23,277 nt of DNA from Archaeoglobus_B sp964471215 (GTDB lineage: Archaea > Halobacteriota > Archaeoglobi > Archaeoglobales > Archaeoglobaceae). Below the pieces are notes generated by a model. It did no database searches. It saw only the letters and a list, made by a program, of their open reading frames with translations, and was not told the DNA's origin. The DNA is taken from contig CAYYFC010000025.1 in NCBI GenBank assembly GCA_964471215.1, positions 1 to 23,277 of the forward strand, written 5' to 3'. Both the position numbers and the translations under genes were made by a program. Shown one piece after another: positions 13,459 through 21,256 of the stretch. Each line of letters begins with the position of its first letter. The stretch's first letter is position 1.

Positions 13459-14768
13459 TCGAGAGCACCTCTTATGACATCTAACAGATCTGAAGGGCCC
13501 AGATCTAATGTTGGCACTATCCTGTTGAACCTTCTTATCAGATCCTCCCTCTCAAGATATCTCCTGTAAAGCCAGATCAGCTTTTCCCTGTCTATTTTTG
13601 ATTCGTCGTAAAAAAGAATGGGATTAGGTGTCAGCAGAAGTATTTTGTATCTGTTCTTTAATTCCGACAGAACCCTCATGAGCTCGCCAGTATGTGCTGT
13701 TATATCCGATATGAATATCAGAAAAGCCGATGATGGAAGACTGCTTACAGCCTCTATAAGTCCAGTTGCAAATCCCCTTTTTCTCCTGATAACGGGGAGT
13801 ATCTTCCTCAAAAACCTCCTGCTGTCATCGGATAACTTAACGCTTATCCTTGGTATCTTGACGCCAAGTATGTCGATGTATATCGGGCTTATCTTGAGAG
13901 ATCTGGCAATCTTCTCAATCTGATCGGGTGACTTAGATGCATCGATCCTGCGTACAACACCGAAATCGTCGTATATTATCAATCCAACGCCGTAACTCCT
14001 CAATACATATGCTAGTTGAAGCGTCAACGTTGTGGCATAATCTATCTTGGAGTTTTTGACACCCTTTCTCATCTCCCTTCCGGCATCTAGAATTATGTAA
14101 ACGCTGCCCTCAATTTCCCTGAGGAGATCCTTGACTATAAGCTCTCCAAGTCTGGCTGTTGCCTTCCATTCTATTAGCTTTGTATCATCTCCAAGCTGAA
14201 ATCTTCTGAGCGAATGGAGTTCAAGTGTCTGAAGACCTGTCAAGGCCTTTTTATATGCCCTTGCAAGCCTCAACGATTCCTCAGTCCTTGCATCCTCCCT
14301 TATCCTATCCAATGAAGGATATACCTCTATATCAAGCTCCGAATCAACGATTAAATCCAAGTAGTACATCTCCCTCAGATCCATTGCCCTTATCTTAGGC
14401 CCTCTGATCTTATACATCCCCCTTGCCGGAATGATGTTGTAAACTATTTCCCTTTCCTCATTTTTATCAAGTATCAGAATAGGCGGTTTCTCGTATTTAA
14501 AACCGGGAGGTAGATCCTCTATTACTTCTATCTTCAACTTTTTATCCGTCAGATTTCTCAATTTCAGTTTTGAAACGGTTTTTACACCTTCTACAAGTTT
14601 CTTGTCAATCTTTCTATTGGCTTGAACATTGGGAGAAAATTCCGAACGCATATACGCGATGTATAATGTTATCGAAAATGCAATTAATGCAGGGAATACG
14701 TTTTGGAGTAGATATCCCTGAGCGAAGAGGAGAAGTATTAGCAGTATGAGCAGATCCTCTCTTTTCAT
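13455..14768 (-). CDS. DUF58 (vWA-like) membrane-anchored protein
   Basis: A 437-residue protein. Two N-terminal hydrophobic segments (about 8-40) anchor it. A beta-rich region follows (60-150), then the DUF58 core with LGDDTKLIEWKATARLGELIVKD and VYIILDAGREM, which resembles a von Willebrand A domain metal-site start. DUF58 proteins are nearly always encoded next to MoxR ATPases, and the pair is thought to assemble or activate membrane or secreted complexes. The gene starts 19 nt after the MoxR stop with GGTGAAAGT before ATG. Confidence 0.88.
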   Translation of the reverse strand: MKREDLLILLILLLFAQGYLLQNVFPALIAFSITLYIAYMRSEFSPNVQANRKIDKKLVEGVKTVSKLKLRNLTDKKLKIEVIEDLPPGFKYEKPPILILDKNEEREIVYNIIPARGMYKIRGPKIRAMDLREMYYLDLIVDSELDIEVYPSLDRIREDARTEESLRLARAYKKALTGLQTLELHSLRRFQLGDDTKLIEWKATARLGELIVKDLLREIEGSVYIILDAGREMRKGVKNSKIDYATTLTLQLAYVLRSYGVGLIIYDDFGVVRRIDASKSPDQIEKIARSLKISPIYIDILGVKIPRISVKLSDDSRRFLRKILPVIRRKRGFATGLIEAVSSLPSSAFLIFISDITAHTGELMRVLSELKNRYKILLLTPNPILFYDESKIDREKLIWLYRRYLEREDLIRRFNRIVPTLDLGPSDLLDVIRGALE

Positions 14769-14787
14769 ACTTTCACCGCTGAAAACT

Positions 14788-15717
14788 TCATTTGGGTACC
14801 TCTACCTCTTCAACTATCTCCCTAATCAAATCATCTGCCTTGAGACCATCCATCTCATACTCCGCCTTTATCTTTATCCTGTGACTAAATACCGGTACGA
14901 CAAGTTCTTTTACATCGTCCGGAATAACGTAATCTCTACCTCTCAAAAACGCCAAGGCTTTCGATGCGAAGAGCAAGTGCTCAGAAGCCCTCGGACTTGC
15001 TCCCAGAAGAACTCTTTCATCTGTTCTTGTTCTAAGGGATATCTCGTATATGTAATTCAGGATTTCGTCACTCGCCTTGACTTCCTTAACCTTTTCCATC
15101 AGTATGAGAACGATTTCCGGGTCTGTTATCTTTCTCACATTATCAAAATCTCCCCTTTCCTTTCTTTTTAGCAGTAGAAGCTCATCATCCCTGTCAGGAT
15201 AATCTATCTGGATCTTCATCATGAATCTATCGAGCTGCGCTTCCGGAAGGTTGTAAACCCCCTCATATTCAACAGGATTCATCGTAGCTATTACCAGGAA
15301 AGGTCTCGGTAGGTTAAACGTCGTGCCCTCTATAGTCACCTGATACTCCTGCATGGCTTCCAGAAGTGCAGACTGAGTCTTCGGTGTTGCCCTGTTTATT
15401 TCATCTGCCAAAACGACGTTTGCAAAGATAGGACCCTTTTTAACCTTGAACTCCGAGACCTTCTGATCGTAAAAAACACTTCCTATTATATCTGCCGGCA
15501 TAAGGTCGGGTGTTAGCTGTATCCTTGAAAACGATAAACCTATTGCACCTGCAAACGCCTTTGCTATCGTCGTTTTCGCAACTCCCGGAACGCCTACAAG
15601 TAAAACGTGACCACCGGAAAGTAATGTAACTGTTAACAATTCTACTACCTTTTCTCTTCCAACTACAGCTCTACTCACCTCTTCTTTCAATTTCTCTAAG
15701 AACTCCTTTCCTTCCAT
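14788..15717 (-). CDS. MoxR-family AAA+ ATPase
   Basis: A 309-residue AAA+ ATPase of the MoxR group. Walker A is GVPGVAKT (42-49), Walker B VVLADEINRA (101-110), and sensor region ATMNPVEYEGVYNLPEAQLDRF follows, with R-finger-type residues and a C-terminal lid (VLLGASPRASEHLLFASKALA). It is a chaperone-like ATPase acting with the DUF58 protein encoded next. ATG at 15717 is chosen because GGTGATAGGT precedes it. GTG at 15726 is the alternative. The start lies 47 nt inside the end of the DUF4350 gene. Confidence 0.92.
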   Translation of the reverse strand: MEGKEFLEKLKEEVSRAVVGREKVVELLTVTLLSGGHVLLVGVPGVAKTTIAKAFAGAIGLSFSRIQLTPDLMPADIIGSVFYDQKVSEFKVKKGPIFANVVLADEINRATPKTQSALLEAMQEYQVTIEGTTFNLPRPFLVIATMNPVEYEGVYNLPEAQLDRFMMKIQIDYPDRDDELLLLKRKERGDFDNVRKITDPEIVLILMEKVKEVKASDEILNYIYEISLRTRTDERVLLGASPRASEHLLFASKALAFLRGRDYVIPDDVKELVVPVFSHRIKIKAEYEMDGLKADDLIREIVEEVEVPK

Positions 15718-16699
15718 ACCTATCACCGATCTTTGAACCCGTTTTAATTTCGTTAATTATTCTTTCAAGAGTTTTTATATCTACCCACTCCGGTAACCCC
15801 TTGAGCAACTCTTCCTCCCTCCTCGGTATAAGTCTTGATATGGTGTTAAGAATTCTTTTGGCAATTCCGCTTTCGATGAAGACCGCAAGGATTGAGATCA
15901 TTACGAAGATCTGAAATGCCTTTTCCCTGTCTAATTCCCTGTGAATGTAGACTGTTGCTGTGGTGTAAGGGTTGAAATCCGAGTGATGGACTTCGTCGAA
16001 GTAAAAGCGATCTGATTTGATATATCTTATGAGGTTTTCTATGAATACTCTGTTCTCTTCAAACATGTCATTTATCAAAACGCTGGGATCTGAAAGCATT
16101 ATTATCCTTCCCTGACCGTATCTCAGCTCTGCCAAGATCGGAAAGCTCCTCATACTTCTTCCAACAACGCTCACCTTGCTCGAAAATATTTCACCATCCG
16201 CACCTGTTATGACAGAAGGTACGTTTAAAACTAACCTTTTCACACCCGAAGCCAGATCGGGATCTTCTATCCTTATAACTACAGGAAACTCAATTCTTTT
16301 GCTGTAAAATATATCTTTCAACCTCTGGTTCGAAAACCTCGCTTTTACATTCAATTTCTCAAGAAGACTATTTGCTTTTCCGAAATCATCAGCTATAAAA
16401 ATTGTTCCACCCCTTTCAAGGAATTTCTTAACTTCATTTGCCTCCAACGACGAGAAGTCAACATCAGGACCAATTATTATGAGTGCTCCATCCAGATCAC
16501 CGAGATGTATGGAGTTATATGGGTAAAGAACAGGTATGACCTTCCCCTCCCTTGCTAGACATTTTGCAAACTCCGAACAACCGTTCCATTTTGTGTTGAA
16601 CATGCTGAACTCGGCAGATGTCTTTATAACAGGAACGGCAACCGGAAGTACTAGGAGAAGAACACATATGAACGCCAGAAAACCGTAGATAATCCTCAT
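15671..16699 (-). CDS. DUF4350-type membrane protein
   Basis: A 342-residue protein with an N-terminal signal-like helix (about 4-27), an exposed GATase-like DUF4350 domain (GDLDGALIIIGPDVDFSSLEANEVKKFLERGGTIFIADDFG), a stretch YGQGRIIMLSDPSVLINDMF, a FDEVHHS motif near 225-235, and a second membrane helix (about 262-285) before a cytoplasmic tail. This family accompanies MoxR and DUF58 genes. The substrate and activity are unknown. Its ATG overlaps the stop of the upstream gene (ATGA), with GGTGATC as ribosome binding site. Confidence 0.85.
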   Translation of the reverse strand: MRIIYGFLAFICVLLLVLPVAVPVIKTSAEFSMFNTKWNGCSEFAKCLAREGKVIPVLYPYNSIHLGDLDGALIIIGPDVDFSSLEANEVKKFLERGGTIFIADDFGKANSLLEKLNVKARFSNQRLKDIFYSKRIEFPVVIRIEDPDLASGVKRLVLNVPSVITGADGEIFSSKVSVVGRSMRSFPILAELRYGQGRIIMLSDPSVLINDMFEENRVFIENLIRYIKSDRFYFDEVHHSDFNPYTTATVYIHRELDREKAFQIFVMISILAVFIESGIAKRILNTISRLIPRREEELLKGLPEWVDIKTLERIINEIKTGSKIGDRYGRKGVLREIERRGE

Positions 16700-18555
16700 A
16701 CGATCACCTTTAAAACTTCTGCAATCGATCTAAAATACATTTCCTTTTCATCTTTATCAAGTTCTTTACAGCCGTAAACGACTTTTTCATGTACACTTGT
16801 TATGAAATCGAGTTTATCTGCGAATATCTCCTTTCTCATCTCGTTCAGGAGTTCCCTTGGAGTTAAACTCCTCTTCAAACCGTATTTATCCACTATTTTA
16901 TCAAACAGTATCTTATATGCATCGCTTATGCTTTCAGGTAACTCTATCTCAACAGACTTCTCCTTAACTTCTTCCTTCTTTTCTTCTTCTTTGTATTCGG
17001 TTTCAACCCTTTGACGGAATACCTTTAAACCCCTTACATGTATTGTTACGGTTATTACCAGTGCCGTTATCAGTATGAGTATGATATAGTAAATGGGATT
17101 GCCGAAGTATACTCCGATAAACCTCTGACCTATAACGCTCGGCTTTATCAGCGGTAAACCCTTTCCCACAATTATATCGACGACATTTGACCTTGCGGAT
17201 CTATGGATTTCATCTCCAGGGAAGTAAACAAATACGCTGTGTTTACCTGATTCGGGGAATTTTATCGTGAAGTTCAATTCGCCCGTCAAATCATTAAAAA
17301 CATCTAATTCTTTTCCGTCAAGGAAAACGTGGACCGATATGGGTTTTCTAATTCCGTAAAAGCTGCATGTGAAGTTAACGGACTCGTTGACTTCTATCCT
17401 TGTTTTATCTGCTCTCAGGTATATGTGAAGGGGAAATCTGGAAAAGAATACGAAGACAGTTGAGCTGGAACTCCTGTAAATTTCGCTTCCAGGGTAGAAC
17501 GCGTATATCTTTAAATTACCTTCTACACTGTTTGTAACACTAAAATTGAAAAAACCGTTGTTCGATCTTAACTTAAAGGAATCACTATCGTTTATCCTTA
17601 TAAATAAATCCCCATCCAATGGATTGTTAAAGTAATCTGATAGAAATCCCTTTATTTCTACTCTCTCGTTTAAAAACGCTATGGGTTTTGATACAAGTGT
17701 TATGTATGTGGGGATTTTGCTAACGTAAACCTTTACGACGTTTGATCTTAAAAGCGATCCATTGCTAAATCCCTCGGCGTATATAACGTGCTCGCCAAGT
17801 TTTTTAAAACTGTAAACCTTGACGTTTACGTCAACATCCTTCAACCTGAACCTTGCATCGTCAATGAATAGACTTATCCCAGTGATGTTTTTCGCATAGA
17901 CGTATATCGTAACTTCCTGGTAAAGAAACGGTTTCCGATTCGAAACTACAACTACCAAGGATTTCTCCTCAAATCCCGAAATCAGATCTTCATAGTATTC
18001 TATTAGATCGTAGACATCTTTTAGCTTCGATCTCATACCGGAAACGTCGAAACGAAGGATAGAGCTCTCGTTCCAGAGCTCTATTCCTTCGATCAAATTT
18101 ATGGAATTGTTTATTTCGTATGCCGCCAACTTAATGTTTGCGAGTGCTTCTTTAGCTTTAAAATAAGCCGAATAGTTCTCTCTGTTTTTAAGGAGGTACT
18201 TGATATTGTTTAAGAATATCATCTGGTTCTGTGAGAGCATTCTGTTACCATTTCCGAGTTTCACAAATGGATCGATTAGAAGCGATACGTTTGTCTTAAC
18301 ACCCATTGCCGAATAAAATCTGTTCTCCTCCTCAATCGTTTTTATCTCATTTAATAAGGAAATCGAGAGGTTTAAGGAGTTCGGATCCTCCTTCAAAAAG
18401 TAATCAAGGATTTTCTCGGATTTCTTAATTATTTCCGAAAAGTATGTGTACAGACCCTCATCGCTAGGTTTTGCCTTTGAATAAACCTCATGTCTAATAC
18501 CGCTGACGGGAAATATCAAAAGCATCATTATGATTAAAACTAAGACTTTTCGCAT
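16696..18555 (-). CDS. Large exported membrane-anchored protein with Ig-like region and DUF4129-like tail
   Basis: A 619-residue protein. It has a signal peptide (MRKVLVLIIMMLLIFPVSG), a helical region to about 190, then several beta-rich segments of Ig/adhesin type with repeated phrasing (VSKIPTYITLVSKPIAFLNE, RFPLHIYLRADKTRIEVNES). A single membrane helix follows at about 483-507, then an acidic/basic linker and a cytoplasmic tail containing SLTPRELLNEMRKEI, like DUF4129 domains. It opens the MoxR/DUF58 operon. Similar cell-surface proteins head such operons in other archaea. The function is probably surface or envelope related (inference). Confidence 0.82.
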   Translation of the reverse strand: MRKVLVLIIMMLLIFPVSGIRHEVYSKAKPSDEGLYTYFSEIIKKSEKILDYFLKEDPNSLNLSISLLNEIKTIEEENRFYSAMGVKTNVSLLIDPFVKLGNGNRMLSQNQMIFLNNIKYLLKNRENYSAYFKAKEALANIKLAAYEINNSINLIEGIELWNESSILRFDVSGMRSKLKDVYDLIEYYEDLISGFEEKSLVVVVSNRKPFLYQEVTIYVYAKNITGISLFIDDARFRLKDVDVNVKVYSFKKLGEHVIYAEGFSNGSLLRSNVVKVYVSKIPTYITLVSKPIAFLNERVEIKGFLSDYFNNPLDGDLFIRINDSDSFKLRSNNGFFNFSVTNSVEGNLKIYAFYPGSEIYRSSSSTVFVFFSRFPLHIYLRADKTRIEVNESVNFTCSFYGIRKPISVHVFLDGKELDVFNDLTGELNFTIKFPESGKHSVFVYFPGDEIHRSARSNVVDIIVGKGLPLIKPSVIGQRFIGVYFGNPIYYIILILITALVITVTIHVRGLKVFRQRVETEYKEEEKKEEVKEKSVEIELPESISDAYKILFDKIVDKYGLKRSLTPRELLNEMRKEIFADKLDFITSVHEKVVYGCKELDKDEKEMYFRSIAEVLKVIV

Positions 18556-18578
18556 CTTTCAATCATAGAAGTATGTTG

Positions 18579-18586
18579 TATTTAAA
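18579..18586 (-). promoter_or_regulatory. TATA box of the MoxR/DUF58 operon
   Basis: TTTAAATA on the minus strand lies about 26-28 nt before the ATG at 18555, so transcription would begin at or just before the start codon (near-leaderless). Confidence 0.55.
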
Positions 18587-18599
18587 ACTGAGGATGCTG

Positions 18600-18694
18600 C
18601 ATATCTTGTTTCCGTTCCAGTTCTCCGCTACATTTGTGAGCTACTCTGCTAAAGAAGCAGAGTTTCTCCCGTTTCACATGCCTTGTGAAACAGT
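18600..18694 (-). ncRNA. Right end / omega-RNA-like hairpins of the TnpB element
   Basis: On the minus strand directly after the TnpB-like stop codon lie two hairpins: GTTTCAC/GTGAAAC (18671-18677/18685-18691) and ACTCTGCT/AGCAGAGT (18643-18650/18656-18663) with loop TCTTT. The second is in the position of the right-end hairpin where TnpB guide RNAs end. Transcription and RNA use are inferred from family knowledge. Confidence 0.5.
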
Positions 18695-19780
18695 TTAAGT
18701 TTTGATAGACGTTCGTAGACATTTGAGAGCGTTAATACCTCTTAAAGCAATAGCATAAGCGGAGGCGGTATGCTTATCAAATCCGAGTCTTTTACCGATT
18801 ACTTCACCGGCGACACTCGTTTTAGCAGGACTAACCAAGTAAACATAGAAACAATGTTTTAAACCTCTGAGAATCATCCAATTTAAAAGCTTAGACTTTA
18901 AAAACCTCGAACACCTCCTTCTACTTTTAGCACTACTACCACTAACGACTCTCTTACCGTTAATTACGAATAAGTCCTCGAAGAAGAGAGTTTTGACGGA
19001 GTAACCTTTTGCAATCCTAAACAGCTTATCCACTTCCGAGACTATCTCGTTCCAAGCCCTTCCTCTTGGGTAGCCGTGTTGAACGACTTGCGAGAACCAT
19101 GCCGTCTTATGACAAACCATTCTACCGTTTTCGTCCAAGATAACCATGTTACACCTGTCGGAGTTAACGTCGAAACCCGCAAACCTAAAACCTTCGACAC
19201 TTCCAATTTTAGTGTACTTTAAGTATAATTCCACGGGAACAGAAACGTGAATGTAAAAATTACCGCTAAAGATTATTTTAACGGAATACCCGTCCAAGTT
19301 TCGTTCAGCCAACATTGCTAACTCTTCAACAATAGGATTAAAGACTCCGAAATCGGCAGTTCCTTCAATCCACCTATTTTTCTCGTCGAAAGGATACTTA
19401 ACTCTAATTCTGAAAAAGTCGTTCCCTCTTAGAATCTTGACGTTCCTGTTTCCGTGTTTTTCCCATTTACTTCCCCTCGAAATGAGGTAAATTCTTCTTT
19501 GCTTCCTGTAAGGTTTCCCATCGTTCACTTTTGCACCCTTTAATATTAATTTAGCGTGCTTAATAGCACTTTCCGCATAAACGTAATCCTTCAGAACTTC
19601 GTAAGCACTTTTATGCGCTTCTTTAGATTTAAATCCCTTCCACAAGATATTAGTTGCTCTTCTACAAGCCCAAGTGAACCTACGCATCAACAACAGCAGC
19701 TTTTCTTTATCTTTCTCATTTGGAATTAGAATACCCTTAACAGTTACAAATGGGATTACGTCTAAAGCGTTTCTAATCAT
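18695..19780 (-). CDS. TnpB-like RuvC nuclease lacking the zinc ribbon
   Basis: A 361-residue TnpB-related protein of an IS200/IS605-type element. The N-terminal half is helical and basic (KYPFDEKNRWIEGTADFG near 128-145), the RuvC part has FAGFDVNSDRC with D204, TLFFEDLFV with E268, and LGFDKHTASAYAIALRG with D335, so the three acidic residues are kept. In typical TnpB a CxxC...CxxC zinc ribbon lies between the second and third residues. Here the interval (269-334) has no CxxC, only isolated C290 and C310. The broken copy at 3-463 is the same. No tnpA is present. Its ATG overlaps the stop of the 58-aa gene (ATGA). The protein may still be an RNA-guided nuclease, or a derived member with another role. 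Confidence 0.85.
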   Translation of the reverse strand: MIRNALDVIPFVTVKGILIPNEKDKEKLLLLMRRFTWACRRATNILWKGFKSKEAHKSAYEVLKDYVYAESAIKHAKLILKGAKVNDGKPYRKQRRIYLISRGSKWEKHGNRNVKILRGNDFFRIRVKYPFDEKNRWIEGTADFGVFNPIVEELAMLAERNLDGYSVKIIFSGNFYIHVSVPVELYLKYTKIGSVEGFRFAGFDVNSDRCNMVILDENGRMVCHKTAWFSQVVQHGYPRGRAWNEIVSEVDKLFRIAKGYSVKTLFFEDLFVINGKRVVSGSSAKSRRRCSRFLKSKLLNWMILRGLKHCFYVYLVSPAKTSVAGEVIGKRLGFDKHTASAYAIALRGINALKCLRTSIKT

Positions 19781-19953
19781 TTTAAAACACCTCTCGTCGC
19801 TCCGGCCAACTCCTTTATTTCCACCACTACTGGCTTACCCCAAAGTTCCTTCAAAACGTCAGAATACTTGCTCTGCACTTCCTCTGGTATGTAAATAATG
19901 TATCCCTTCTTCCCGTAACTCGTTAGCCTTCCCACAAATACTACACCCTTCAT
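19777..19953 (-). CDS. 58-aa protein coupled to the TnpB-like gene (AbrB-like?)
   Basis: A 58-codon gene (58 residues plus stop), starting MKGVVFVGRL and containing YIIYIPEEVQSKY and LKELWGKPVVVEIKEL. The strand-turn pattern, including YIP, resembles AbrB/SpoVT-type DNA-binding antitoxin or regulator folds, but I am not certain. Its stop overlaps the TnpB-like ATG (ATGA), so the two are translated together. The TATA box (19976-19983) lies about 26 nt before the ATG, predicting a leaderless message. The protein may regulate the element's own promoter, which sits between inverted repeats (inference). Confidence 0.7.
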   Translation of the reverse strand: MKGVVFVGRLTSYGKKGYIIYIPEEVQSKYSDVLKELWGKPVVVEIKELAGATRGVLK

Positions 19954-19965
19954 TATTTATTGTAA

Positions 19966-19993
19966 GATGGAAAAATTTATAAACTTTTCCATC
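19966..19993 (-). promoter_or_regulatory. TATA box inside an inverted repeat (element promoter or left end)
   Basis: GATGGAAAA (19966-19974) and TTTTCCATC (19985-19993) form a perfect 9-bp inverted repeat around ATTTATAAAC, which holds the TATA box of the 58-aa/TnpB operon. Such an arrangement could be an operator or the left-end hairpin of the element. The minus-strand GATGGAAAAGTTT also occurs at the start of AT-rich repeat copies 1 and 2. Confidence 0.6.
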
Positions 19994-20004
19994 CTAATTA
20001 TCTC

Positions 20005-20280
20005 AAAGGGAATGTGGGAGTGTCGTGGGTGGGAGTCCTAAGGTGATGATGATAAAGGGAGAGGGAACGATGAGCAGAGCGAGATAACCTCTCCATCCTT
20101 ATCCCGAACCGAGGAAGGGTTACTCCCTACCCCTTGGCATCCCCCAACCCAATGAAGGTGGACGTTCGCTCATCAATGCGGACATCCGCTGAACCCCTTT
20201 AAGGCAGACACCTTCACAATGGAGCTCAGGGAGCTCACGACTCTCTCATCCCATCGGACTCATTATCCGATGGGCTACAC
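20005..20280. ncRNA. Candidate structured RNA region, GC-rich, strand uncertain
   Basis: About 275 bp of GC-rich sequence with many pairings: GGAGAGG...CCTCTCC near 20068-20094; TGAAGGTG (20153-20160)/CACCTTCA (20209-20216) enclosing GTTCGC/GCGGAC (20164-20169/20178-20183); GAGCTC-AGG-GAGCTC (20222-20236); CCCATCGG/CCGATGGG (20250-20257/20267-20274). No reading frame of note covers it. GC-rich intergenic blocks in AT-rich hyperthermophiles are often noncoding RNA genes. I cannot assign a family, and I do not see clear C/D or H/ACA boxes in the right order. It lies between the TnpB element and the AT-rich repeat copy 3. Confidence 0.45.
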
Positions 20281-20385
20281 ACAACTTAACTATTCCCCTT
20301 AAAGTGGCATCATCAGAAACATTCCTATCTTTAGTAGAGATTCAGAGTATTTAAAACATACCTCCAACAACCTCCCCTTGCATAT

Positions 20386-20495
20386 CTCTGCCTTAAACGT
20401 TAGATTACAAAGCTGCAATTAGTTTAATCTAAATTTAAAATTTTTATTTTACTTAATATGATTAAATATTTCTTAATCTACTGTGAAAGGCGAGG
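20386..20495 (-). repeat. AT-rich repeat with imperfect terminal inverted repeats, copy 3
   Basis: Minus-strand reading begins CCTCGCCTTTCACAGTAGAT and ends ATCTAACGTTTAAGGCAGAG, imperfect inverted ends of about 20 bp. The core (AAAATAAAAATT...TTTAGATTA...AATTGC) matches copies 1 and 2 in the same orientation. It contains no gene. Confidence 0.55.
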
Positions 20496-20640
20496 TTTTG
20501 TAAGCAACGATTTTATAACTTTTGGCACATTTATAGCAAGGAATACACTCCTTCATCCTCATTAGAGGGCTTTCAGGGAGAAGCAAATCTTCACATCCAT
20601 CTTAGCTCCTCTCTTTCGGACTTAATTTTCTCTTACAAAA
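20496..20640. other. Intergenic stretch without identified gene
   Basis: No open reading frame with a start and ribosome binding site, and no strong hairpin. It separates repeat copy 3 from element B. Confidence 0.4.
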
Positions 20641-20882
20641 AGTCGCTAAGAAAGCGTTAGAGCGGGGATGAATTAGGGGAGGTAGTGGAGCATTAGTCTT
20701 ATAAAGACTCGCTATGTTATGTTTAATGTCGGGTGGGAAGGTAAAACAAGGGGAAAATATAGCCCTGTTCCGTTCCTTGCGGAAGACGGGTGAATGGTGT
20801 GTTGCCCACTCCGCGTATATCCGATGAGGATATACTCAAACTTCCCCTGGATTCCTCGCACTTCAGTGCGGAGAGGAGGTCA
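20641..20882 (+). mobile_element. Non-autonomous IS605-like element B
   Basis: The left part (GTCGCTAAGAAAGCG, GGGATGAATTAGGGGAGGTAG) aligns with that of element A. The inner part has CAAGGGGAAAATATAGCC, hairpin TTCC-TTGC-GGAA (20773-20784), and GTATATCC-GATGA-GGATATAC (20815-20835), a perfect 8-bp stem. The right end has CGCAC-TTCA-GTGCG (20857-20870) followed by GGAGAGGAGGTCA. The terminal GGAGGTCA is shared with the element at the window end. No transposase is encoded. At about 240 bp it is the most compact complete member and a good reference for the family. Confidence 0.55.
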
Positions 20883-20950
20883 AAAAGTTATCATATGTTA
20901 CAAATGCAACATTATACGTTTCTGTCCCTCTAGGCAAGAGGAAACCGATG

Positions 20951-20983
20951 AACCGTATCACGATAATATAGAGTGATACGGTT
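20951..20983. other. Perfect 11-bp inverted repeat
   Basis: AACCGTATCAC (20951-20961) and GTGATACGGTT (20973-20983) pair perfectly around an 11-nt loop, 68 bp beyond the right end of element B. It could be a hairpin in RNA, a protein-binding site or part of another element. No T run follows on either strand, so it is not a typical terminator. Confidence 0.5.
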
Positions 20984-21035
20984 TGAGGAAACGACATTAT
21001 ACTATGAACTACTATAGATGCATTCCAAGTCACCT

Positions 21036-21047
21036 AAAAAATAAAAA
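21036..21047 (-). terminator. T-run terminator of the amidase operon
   Basis: On the minus strand TTTTTATTTTTT lies about 20-35 nt after the stop of the zinc-ribbon gene. Confidence 0.55.
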
Positions 21048-21069
21048 TGTTTTAAGGCTAAATTGTCGC

Positions 21070-21219
21070 TTATACTGCTTCTGTGTAGAAGAATGTTGTT
21101 CCACAAGCAGGACACAAAATTTTGTATTTTCTAACGGTTTTAGGAGCTGACGGATCTATGGAACAGGACAGATTACTACTGTTACCACACTTCGGACACT
21201 TCGCTCGAACACTACACAT
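21070..21219 (-). CDS. Small zinc-ribbon protein of the amidase operon
   Basis: A 49-residue protein with two CxxC pairs, C8-x2-C11 (CPKCGN) and C36-x2-C39 (CPACGT), that should bind one zinc, plus C2 and C19. GGTGATATA precedes the ATG and the gene begins 37 nt after the AmiS stop. Short zinc-ribbon proteins (FmdB type and others) accompany amidase/formamidase genes in bacteria, often presumed regulators, but this one is not clearly FmdB. It is the last gene of the operon. Confidence 0.7.
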   Translation of the reverse strand: MCSVRAKCPKCGNSSNLSCSIDPSAPKTVRKYKILCPACGTTFFYTEAV

Positions 21220-21256
21220 TATATCACCGTCCGACTGAAGGATTCAAAATTTCATT

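Noticed and set aside
20005..20280. C/D box guide RNA (GTGATGA near 20043)
   Set aside because: A C-box-like sequence is present, but no CTGA D box lies at the right distance with a closing stem.
20794..20976. 60-aa plus-strand frame over element B
   Set aside because: It crosses the conserved hairpins and the right end of the element, so the similarity there is at RNA/DNA level, not protein level.
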